DNA from: Methylobacteriaceae bacterium
Lineage (GTDB): Bacteria; Pseudomonadota; Alphaproteobacteria; Rhizobiales; Beijerinckiaceae
Assembly (NCBI GenBank): GCA_020638135.1
Contig: JACKJE010000044.1
Span: 1 to 7,476 of the forward strand
DNA: 7,476 bases
Direction: 5' to 3'
Shown: positions 1-5,263 of the stretch, piece after piece
How the letters are laid out: every line of letters starts with the position of its first letter
How positions within the stretch are numbered: position 1 is the stretch's first letter
Notes under the pieces: model-generated
Told to the model about the DNA's origin: nothing
Seen by the model: only the letters and a program-made list of their open reading frames with translations
The model's database searches: none
Position numbers and translations under genes: made by a program

Positions 1-231
1 GATTCATGAGTCGCGCCCTCCGAACTTGTCGCCTGGCCATGGCCGGCGTGAGGGACTTTTCAGCCTCGAGCGCAGGTTCTCCTTATCAATTGTCAAGCAC
101 ACCCCAGGCAAGCCGTTCGCGCAGACGTCAATGCGCGCGAGCGCAGGAATGAAGTATTGACGCGGGTCAAGGCGCGACGCAGGCGCGCTGCTAAGCATCA
201 GGTCGCGCAATCGTCGAGCGAGGGCAAGAAA
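1..231. other. Leader region without a recognisable gene
   Basis: This stretch precedes the DUF411 gene. One plus-strand frame is open from the left edge to a TGA at 158-160 (52 codons), and a minus-strand frame is also open through the region. Neither translation resembles a protein family I know, and both read like out-of-frame GC-rich DNA. No convincing -35/-10 pair was found: the TTGTCA at 90-95 and TTGACG at 157-162 have no matching -10 hexamer at normal spacing. The promoter of the DUF411 gene should lie here or further left. Confidence 0.5.
220..231 (+). promoter_or_regulatory. Ribosome binding site deciding the DUF411 start
   Basis: GAGGG at 220-224 is followed by a 7-base spacer and ATG at 232. 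This favours ATG 232 over the in-frame TTG at 157, which has no comparable site and would add 25 basic, unconserved residues before the export signal. Confidence 0.6.
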
Positions 232-750
232 ATGCGGCACGTCGCGATCCGTGGGGGGAGCCTGATCACCGCAGCTGCGACGAGGAGGGATGGCGCAGTT
301 TCGCGGCGTGCGTTGATCGCGGCGCTGGCGGCTTTCGGCGCGGGGACGCTCGTGCGCAGCCCAGCGCGCGCGGCGGACGGCGTCTCGGTGGATGTCTGGA
401 AATCCCCCTATTGCGGCTGCTGCGGCGGGTGGATCGACTACATGCGCGCCAAGGGCTACCGGGTCAATGTAACAGCAGTCGAAGACATGGACCCTGTCAA
501 GATCCGCTTCGGCGTGCCAGCCGATCTGACGTCCTGCCACACCGCGAAGATCGGCGACTATCTGATCGAAGGCCATGTGCCCGAGCCTGCGATCGCCAAG
601 CTGCTTGCGGAGCGGCCGGCGCTCAGGGGGCTGGCGTTGCCGGGCATGCCGGAGGGCTCGCCGGGGATGGACGGACCGCCGGGCGTCTACGCGGTCGTTG
701 GCTTCGACGGCGCGGGGAGAACCAGCATTTTCCTGCGCACCGGCGCCTGA
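232..750 (+). CDS. DUF411 family exported metal-binding protein
   Basis: The gene encodes a predicted 172-residue periplasmic protein of the DUF411 family. Members are small, often lie near copper-resistance genes and are thought to bind copper or another soft metal; no enzymatic activity is established. The N-terminus carries SRRALIA (residues 24-30), a twin-arginine-like motif, followed by a hydrophobic Ala/Gly/Leu stretch (27-40) and an ARA-type cleavage site near residue 47, so Tat export is plausible. The mature domain shows the family hallmarks: Cys61, Cys63 and Cys64 in a CGCCGGW motif, then SCHTAKIGDYLIEGHVP with Cys102, His103 and His115, then LALPGMPEGSPGM with two Met residues (139 and 145). 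Length and motif order fit a complete protein. It stands alone on the plus strand and converges on the exporter operon; no copper ATPase, oxidase or CopZ gene is in view. Family assignment is firm, while copper specificity is inferred from the family. Confidence 0.9.
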   Translation: MRHVAIRGGSLITAAATRRDGAVSRRALIAALAAFGAGTLVRSPARAADGVSVDVWKSPYCGCCGGWIDYMRAKGYRVNVTAVEDMDPVKIRFGVPADLTSCHTAKIGDYLIEGHVPEPAIAKLLAERPALRGLALPGMPEGSPGMDGPPGVYAVVGFDGAGRTSIFLRTGA

Positions 751-827
751 ACCGGATCGAAGGCCCGGCAGACCCAGCATTCGGCTGACGGTTCGCCGCG
801 CCACCCGTTTCTAGACCAGCATTCAAT

Positions 828-875
828 CCGCCGCGGGCGGCTCTCCGACGCTCATGCTGCGGCGCCGGGCGCCGC
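828..875. terminator. GC-rich inverted repeats between convergent genes
   Basis: Two inverted repeats lie in the 146-base gap between the two convergent stop codons. The first is CCGCC-GCG-GGCGG at 828-840. The second is GCGGCGC-CGG-GCGCCGC at 859-875, a perfect 7-base-pair stem with a 3-base loop. Being symmetrical, they could end transcription from either side. No T-tract follows on either strand, so a canonical intrinsic terminator is not shown; the call rests on position and stem strength. Confidence 0.35.
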
Positions 876-896
876 CGGCGTCAGGCGACGCCCGTG

Positions 897-1598
897 CTAC
901 GTCGAGCTGGAGGCCGCCGGATCGATCTGCCCGTCGCGTAGATGATGAATGCGATCGAAGCGATCGAAAATCTTCTCGTCGTGAGTGACGACGACGATCG
1001 CCGTCTGCTGTTCGGCCGCCAGTTTGCGCAACAGGTCCATGACAATGCCGGCGCGTTTGGAATCGAGCGCTGCGGTCGGCTCGTCCGCGAGGATGATGCG
1101 CGGCTTGTTGGCGAGCGCGCGCGCGATGGCGACGCGCTGCGCCTCGCCGCCCGACAGCTTGGCCGGAAACGCGGCGCCGCGGCGGCCTACTTCGAGATAG
1201 TCTAGGAGTTCGCCAGCAGCGCGCCGCGCATCCCTGTCGCTCTTGCCCGCAAGTTCCATCGCCACCGCGACATTGTCGGTAGCGTCGAGGAAGGGCAAAA
1301 GATTGTGGAACTGGAAGATGAAACCGATCTTTTCGAGGCGGAGCCGGCGCAAGTCCCGGCGCAACATCTTGCCGTCGTAGATCACCTCGTCGTCGAGGCG
1401 TACCCAGCCGCTCGACGGCTCGAGAATGCATCCGATGACGTTGAGCAGCGTCGTCTTTCCGGAACCGGACGGCCCGAGCAGCGCGATGACTTCGCCGGGC
1501 GCGACTGACAGCGACACCGAACGCAGGGCGTCGACCCGCGTGTCGCCCTCGCCGAAATGTTTCGAGACGTCGCGCAGTTCGATGATGGGCGCAGGCAT
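897..1598 (-). CDS. ABC exporter ATPase, LolD/MacB/DevA type
   Basis: This 233-residue cytoplasmic ATPase would power the FtsX-type permease encoded just upstream. All catalytic motifs are present: Walker A GPSGSGKT (42-49), Q-loop Gln96 in FIFQFHNLLPFLDA, signature LSGGEAQRVAIARAL (148-162), Walker B IILADEP with catalytic Glu173, D-loop AALD, and H-loop His206 in VVVTHD. The LSGGEAQRVAIARAL and ADEPTAALD wording and the short length are typical of the MacB/LolD/DevA (o228) subfamily, which works with FtsX-fold permeases in lipoprotein, lipid or small-molecule export and in mechanotransmission. It is the last gene of the operon: its ATG is one base beyond the permease stop, and its GGGAGG ribosome binding site (1604-1609) lies within the last codons of the permease. 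Lipoprotein release (LolD) is less likely because the partner genes are HlyD-like and a single permease, not LolC/LolE. The substrate is unknown. Confidence 0.93.
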   Translation of the reverse strand: MPAPIIELRDVSKHFGEGDTRVDALRSVSLSVAPGEVIALLGPSGSGKTTLLNVIGCILEPSSGWVRLDDEVIYDGKMLRRDLRRLRLEKIGFIFQFHNLLPFLDATDNVAVAMELAGKSDRDARRAAGELLDYLEVGRRGAAFPAKLSGGEAQRVAIARALANKPRIILADEPTAALDSKRAGIVMDLLRKLAAEQQTAIVVVTHDEKIFDRFDRIHHLRDGQIDPAASSST

Positions 1599-1599
1599 T

Positions 1600-2733
1600 T
1601 CAGCCTCCCAGCGCGGTGGCGGGATCGACCTTCAGCGCTGCGCGCACGCCGAGCGCGCTGGCGACGAGACACACGGCGAAAACGATCGCGCCGAGCGTCA
1701 GCAGATTGTCGAGTTCGAGAACCACGCGGCGTGGAAAGGCGTCCTTGATGATCATGATCAGCGCCGCGCCGGCGCAAAAACCGATCATGCCGAGCGCGAG
1801 CGACTGCTGCACGATCATGGCGACGATCTTGCGGTCCGGCGCGCCGATCAGCTTGAGGGTCGCGATCTGCTTCAGCTTCTCCATGGTCATCGTATAGATG
1901 ATCAGCGCGATGATCACCGCCGAGACGACCAGCAGGATCGTGGTGAACATGCCGATCTGCCGTCGGGCGCGGTCGACCACCGATCGTGTGAGTATCGTCT
2001 CCTGCTCGGCGCTCGTCATTGCGGACAGGTGCTTCCAGCGCCGGGCGGCCGTCGCGACCTCGTCAGCCGCCGCTCCCGGATCGAGACGGGCAATGACTGC
2101 GTTGACGATGTCGCGATCCGCCGCGCCCATGCCGCGCGCGATCTGCACGCGCGCGGCCGGCGGCGCAAGATCGAACTGAAGCCTCTGGGAATCGAGGAGC
2201 GTGATCCAGGCCGCGGGATCGCCGCCGGATGCGACCTGGTTCTTCGTAAGGCCGACGACCTGAAACAGGTTGCGGCCAAGACGCACGCGATCATCGAGCC
2301 GCAAGCCGCTGCCGACGTCGGCGACGAGTTCGTAGTGGCTGCGCCCGATCGCGCGGCCTGCGATCAGGTTCGCGGGCCCGCCGGGCCTGTCGGGCTCGTA
2401 GCCGATGGTCATCAGCCGGACCTTCTGACCGGAACTGTCACCCTCGACCGTCTGAAAGGTCAGGCTTCCAGCCGCGGCGACGCCCGGTAGGCGCGCGACC
2501 GCCTCGCGCGCGCCGCCGGGGATGCGCGAAGCTTCCGCGAACGGGCCCTGTGTATTCGCCTCGACCACCCAGACATCCGCCTTCATGCCCTGCACGAGCG
2601 TGAGGGCCTCGACCACGAGTCCGCGATAGATGCCGATCATCGCGAGCACGACGCCGAGCAGCAGGCCGAGGCCGAGACAGGTGAGGAGGAAGCGCCCGAG
2701 GTTGTGGCGGACGTCGCGATAGGCGAGGTTCAT
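1600..2733 (-). CDS. FtsX-like ABC exporter permease (MacB/DevC type)
   Basis: This 377-residue inner-membrane permease has the four-helix FtsX/MacB layout. One membrane segment lies near the N-terminus (about 14-38). A large extracytoplasmic MacB_PCD-like domain follows (about 40-255). Three more segments come at about 261-283, 306-330 and 344-366. The cytoplasmic stretch LKQIATLKLIGAPDRKI (287-303) matches the coupling region conserved in FtsX-type permeases, and the ending ALKVDPATALGG matches the usual C-terminal PxxAL motif. Length is close to DevC-type permeases. The start is ATG 2733, which overlaps the adaptor stop as ATGA and has AGGAG at 2742-2746, 8 bases upstream. This arrangement suggests one translated unit with the adaptor before and ATPase after. 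Unlike MacB, the ATPase is a separate polypeptide, closer to the cyanobacterial DevBCA plan. Family assignment is strong; the transported molecule cannot be read from the sequence. Confidence 0.9.
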   Translation of the reverse strand: MNLAYRDVRHNLGRFLLTCLGLGLLLGVVLAMIGIYRGLVVEALTLVQGMKADVWVVEANTQGPFAEASRIPGGAREAVARLPGVAAAGSLTFQTVEGDSSGQKVRLMTIGYEPDRPGGPANLIAGRAIGRSHYELVADVGSGLRLDDRVRLGRNLFQVVGLTKNQVASGGDPAAWITLLDSQRLQFDLAPPAARVQIARGMGAADRDIVNAVIARLDPGAAADEVATAARRWKHLSAMTSAEQETILTRSVVDRARRQIGMFTTILLVVSAVIIALIIYTMTMEKLKQIATLKLIGAPDRKIVAMIVQQSLALGMIGFCAGAALIMIIKDAFPRRVVLELDNLLTLGAIVFAVCLVASALGVRAALKVDPATALGG

Positions 2734-3890
2734 CGCGCCGGCTCCTGCCGGGGCTCAGCCGCCCTGCCCTCAGATCCCGCAGCGACCCGTTCGACGACGA
2801 CGCGGGCGCCGTCAGGCAGGCCGCTGGCGTATTCGAGCCTTGCGTTATTGGTGCGGTGGTCGAACTGCACGCGCCGTTGTTGCAGCTTGCCGGCCTCGAT
2901 GGTCCAGACGTTTCCGGCGCGGCCGTCGAAGCCTCGCACCGCCGCTTCCGGGATCATGAGCGCCTCGCCGAGCGTGGCGACATCGATCAGCACTTCGGCC
3001 TGCTCGCCCAGATGGATGTTGGCGGGACAGCGCTCGCATTTGACGTAGACGCGCCGCTCCTCGCTGACGCGGTCGCTTTCGATGCCGATGCGGACCACTT
3101 TCGCGTCGAAAGTCTCGCGCGGCAGCGATCGCAGGCGCACGGTCGCGTGCTGTCCGAGCGCGATCTGTCCGGCGCGCGACTCGTCGATATAGGCGAGCGC
3201 CCAACCCGAACCGCGCTCCATCAACGTGAAGACCGGGTCGCCCGCCTTGATCACCATGCCGCGTTCGCGCAGGCGGTCGACGACGACCGCGTCGAACGGC
3301 GCGGTCAGCACGTATCGGGACAAAATGGTCTTTTCATAGTCGTGCTGCGCGGAGGCGTCTGCAAATTGCGCCTTGGCGACCTCGACCTCGCTCTGCGCCA
3401 CGGCGAGATCGGCCTTGGCGACATCCTCGTCGCGTTGCGCCTCTTCCGCGGTCTGTTCGGAAACGACACTGCGGCCGACGAGGGCCTGCTTGCGGCGGTT
3501 GACCTCGCGTTTTTGCGCGAGCACGGCGTTCGCCTTCTCCACGTTGGTCTGCGCCTTCAAGATCGCCGCCTGCGCGCTCCGCGACGCAGCACGCGCGCGC
3601 GCGACCTTGGCCTCCTGCTCCGTGGCGACAAGTCGCGCGAGTATGTCGCCCTTCTTCACCTCATCGCCGTGGTCGGCGTCGAGTTCGACGATCATCGCGC
3701 CCACGTCGAAACTCGCCTTGGAAATCACCCGCGCCTCAATCGTGCCGAGACCAAAGACCCGGATGGGGACGTTCTTCTCGACCTGCGCGACCGTCAGCGT
3801 CAGGGGCCTGTGCCGGACCACATAGACGCCGCCAGCGACAAGCGCCGCCGCTAGGACCGCTGCCGCGCCCAACACAATCTTCCTGGACAT
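2730..3890 (-). CDS. HlyD/MacA-like periplasmic adaptor subunit
   Basis: This 386-residue membrane-fusion (adaptor) protein would link the inner-membrane ABC permease to an outer-membrane channel. An N-terminal signal anchor (about 6-24) is followed by the first half of a biotinyl-lipoyl domain (about 57-90), including ASFDVGAMIVELDADHGDEVKKGDILARL. A long Ala/Glu/Lys/Gln-rich coiled-coil hairpin comes next (about 91-187), then the second lipoyl half with YVLTAPFDAVVVDR (193-206) and a beta-barrel (about 226-305). The membrane-proximal domain includes LMIPEAAVRG (311-320). The barrel holds the unusual stretch KCERCPANIHLGEQAEV (284-300); Cys285 and Cys288 are the only cysteines. ATG 3890 is chosen over an upstream GTG at 3950 because AAAGG lies 7 bases before it and the hydrophobic anchor then starts almost at once. 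It is the first gene of the exporter operon. No outer-membrane channel gene is in the window, so a shared TolC-like partner is inferred. Confidence 0.9.
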   Translation of the reverse strand: MSRKIVLGAAAVLAAALVAGGVYVVRHRPLTLTVAQVEKNVPIRVFGLGTIEARVISKASFDVGAMIVELDADHGDEVKKGDILARLVATEQEAKVARARAASRSAQAAILKAQTNVEKANAVLAQKREVNRRKQALVGRSVVSEQTAEEAQRDEDVAKADLAVAQSEVEVAKAQFADASAQHDYEKTILSRYVLTAPFDAVVVDRLRERGMVIKAGDPVFTLMERGSGWALAYIDESRAGQIALGQHATVRLRSLPRETFDAKVVRIGIESDRVSEERRVYVKCERCPANIHLGEQAEVLIDVATLGEALMIPEAAVRGFDGRAGNVWTIEAGKLQQRRVQFDHRTNNARLEYASGLPDGARVVVERVAAGSEGRAAEPRQEPAR

Positions 3891-3902
3891 GTCGTCGCCT
3901 TT
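3891..3902 (-). promoter_or_regulatory. Ribosome binding site deciding the adaptor start
   Basis: On the minus strand AAAGG (3902-3898) is followed by a 7-base spacer and ATG at 3890. This supports the 386-residue form rather than the 406-residue form starting at GTG 3950, whose extra 20 residues are Ala/Pro/Arg-rich and look non-conserved. Confidence 0.6.
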
Positions 3903-4002
3903 CGAACGCGCCACGGTCGCGCTGGCGCGCGGCGGCACGGGCGCCTCCACAACGGCAAACAGCGGCTTCGATCATCAACATCGACGCCCGGATCGGACCG
4001 GC

Positions 4003-4050
4003 ATTGACGTCAATCAATCACATTCGGATTATTGCATAGATTTAATGTTG
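4003..4050. promoter_or_regulatory. Candidate promoter/operator island with 12-base palindrome
   Basis: ATTGACGTCAAT at 4003-4014 is a perfect palindrome and could be an operator. On the plus strand TTGACG (4004-4009) is followed by a 17-base spacer and GATTAT (4027-4032), a fair sigma-70-like pair, but it points towards the 3' end of the GAF gene, where no plus-strand gene is seen. On the minus strand AATAAT (4033-4028) is a possible -10 for the exporter operon, about 138 bases before its ATG, but it lacks a recognisable -35. Direction and use are therefore uncertain. Confidence 0.3.
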
Positions 4051-4080
4051 CGCGATTGGCGGGATCTGGGCCCGTTCCGG

Positions 4081-4167
4081 CGGGGTTCCCCGCGGTCTAC
4101 GCCAGGCGCCATTCGCGGCGGCCCGCTCGTGCGAACGGGCCAGACGGCCCCGCAATCGACGGGGCCG
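4081..4167 (-). terminator. Cluster of GC-rich hairpins after the GAF gene
   Basis: Three inverted repeats follow the GAF gene stop on the minus strand. The first met is CGGCCCCG/CGGGGCCG (4145-4152 and 4160-4167), an 8-base-pair perfect stem with a 7-base loop, 65 bases past the stop. The second is GCCCGTTCG/CGAGCGGGC (4140-4121 on the minus strand), a 9-base-pair stem if one G-U pair is allowed, with a very tight loop. The third is CGGGG-TT-CCCCG at 4081-4092. None is followed by a T-run, so this could be a rho-assisted or RNA-stabilising 3' end rather than a classic intrinsic terminator. Confidence 0.4.
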
Positions 4168-4232
4168 CCAGGCGAATGAAGGCGCGCGCCAGCTCCCGAC
4201 AATCGGCGCATTCGTCGTGTCCCGGCGCGGCT

Positions 4233-5204
4233 CTAGAGATACCAGGCAAGCACGGAGACGACCGCATCGCCGCTGAAGACCGGGAGCGCGATCATCTGAC
4301 CGAGGCCGCGCTCAATCGCGCTCTTGGCGAGTATCGTCGGCTCATTGGACAGGTTCGTGGCGATGGCTGGCGTTCCGCTGGCCCAGACCTTGCCGATCAC
4401 GCCCTCGCGCGGCGCGATACGGGCGAGCTTGAGACGTTGCAGCAGATGCGGCTCGCGCTCGCAATAGCCGGCTGTCGGCTGCAGCGAACCAGCGCCGTCC
4501 GGAGACCATAGCTCGCAACGGATGGCGATCGGCGTCCGCAGCGCCGAGAGGAAGGCGAGCACCCAGACGCCATCCGAAGCGCCCGGGCATGGAATGGCGA
4601 CGCCACGCGTAATGCCTGCTTCCGCCGCCTTCTCCCAGCGCAGGAAGCGAGGCGCAATGAGGCGTTCCATGATGACAGGCGCGCCTGTCGACCAGGCAAG
4701 TCCGGGCAGGCCGACGCCCTTGCCGAAGCTGACATGGCGCGCGGTCCATTCGAACACTTCCGCCGCGCCGTAATAGCCGTCAGATAGCGCCAATTCCCAA
4801 GCGTTGACAGGCGCATGCCAGACTTCCAGCGCGCCGATCTGCTGATCATCACCGCCGCAGAAGAAGACGACGACCGCTTTCAGATCGTCGCCGCCGAAGA
4901 TCGGAAGCGCAACGCCGCAGGTAAGGCCCGCCTCCTGCGCCGCCTCGCCGCGCTTGAAATAGGAATGCACAAGGTCCTTGAGCACGATTGGCCGCCGCTC
5001 AGCCCAGGCCTTGCCCGGCAATCCCTCGCCAAAGCCAAAGCTCGTCTGTTTCGCGAGGGCCTCGAACCCGCTGAGCGCGCCATAAAGCCCAGCGCTCCAT
5101 TCCAGCGATCGGCCATCGGCGGCAGGTTTCCAGATTTCCGTCGCGCGGATGAAGGCGCGTTTCTCCTTCGTGTCAGAAGGCGCGATTTGTACGTTCACGT
5201 TCAT
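4233..5204 (-). CDS. Triple GAF-repeat protein
   Basis: This 323-residue protein is predicted to be soluble and cytoplasmic: no signal peptide or membrane segment is seen. It consists almost entirely of three GAF-like repeats at about 21-116, 125-220 and 228-323. Matching landmarks are EIW (23-25), EVW (127-129) and ELW (231-233); GLPGKAW (61-67), GLPGLAW (165-171) and GVIGKVW (268-274); CGVALP (96-101), RGVAIP (200-205) and QMIALP (303-308). GAF domains bind small ligands, tetrapyrroles or metals, or mediate dimerisation. Each unit is shorter than a usual GAF domain, and no kinase, cyclase, phosphodiesterase, ANTAR or helix-turn-helix output domain is present. The start ATG 5204 has GAGGA (5219-5215) 10 bases upstream. 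The gene lies 59 bases after the fused-ATPase stop on the same strand, so it is probably cotranscribed with the importer; sensing the imported ligand or cell redox/nitrogen state is inference only. The GAF assignment is good, the function unknown. Confidence 0.8.
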   Translation of the reverse strand: MNVNVQIAPSDTKEKRAFIRATEIWKPAADGRSLEWSAGLYGALSGFEALAKQTSFGFGEGLPGKAWAERRPIVLKDLVHSYFKRGEAAQEAGLTCGVALPIFGGDDLKAVVVFFCGGDDQQIGALEVWHAPVNAWELALSDGYYGAAEVFEWTARHVSFGKGVGLPGLAWSTGAPVIMERLIAPRFLRWEKAAEAGITRGVAIPCPGASDGVWVLAFLSALRTPIAIRCELWSPDGAGSLQPTAGYCEREPHLLQRLKLARIAPREGVIGKVWASGTPAIATNLSNEPTILAKSAIERGLGQMIALPVFSGDAVVSVLAWYL

Positions 5205-5263
5205 CTCGTCTTGTTCCTCGAATAGACGAAACCAGAGCCGCAGCGCCGGCGCTGACAGCCCTC

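Larger units (their letters stand above)
3891..4232. other. 342-base intergenic region between two operons
   Basis: No plausible gene is seen here; the short open frames are low-complexity Arg/Ala/Pro/Gly translations without motifs. The region should hold the promoter of the exporter operon (read leftwards from here) and the 3' end of the importer/GAF operon (arriving from the right). It has an AT-rich island at about 4012-4050 that stands out from the GC-rich surroundings, a palindrome at 4003-4014, and several GC-rich inverted repeats at 4081-4167. Confidence 0.6.

Noticed and set aside
4..804. 266-residue minus-strand open frame across the DUF411 gene
   Set aside because: Arg/Ala-rich translation without motifs, antisense to a gene with clear DUF411 conservation; a GC-driven shadow.
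715..826. Three loose copies of a (C/A)CCAGCATT motif near the DUF411 stop
   Set aside because: Short, imperfect, irregularly spaced (about 53 and 42 bases) and one copy is inside coding sequence; likely chance.
1426..2490. 354-residue plus-strand open frame antisense to the exporter genes
   Set aside because: Asp/Arg/His/Ala-rich translation typical of antisense GC-rich DNA; both overlapping minus-strand genes have full family motifs.
2856..3854. 332-residue plus-strand open frame antisense to the adaptor gene
   Set aside because: No domain recognised, composition of a shadow frame, and it covers the strongly supported HlyD-like gene.
897..3890. Assignment of the exporter as LolCDE lipoprotein release or as MacAB macrolide efflux
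   Set aside because: Only one permease, a separate ATPase and a HlyD-like adaptor are present, so it is neither LolCDE nor a true MacB fusion; a specific gene symbol would overstate the evidence.
3888..3950. Longer adaptor form starting at GTG 3950
   Set aside because: The added 20 residues have no visible conservation, and a better ribosome binding site precedes ATG 3890.
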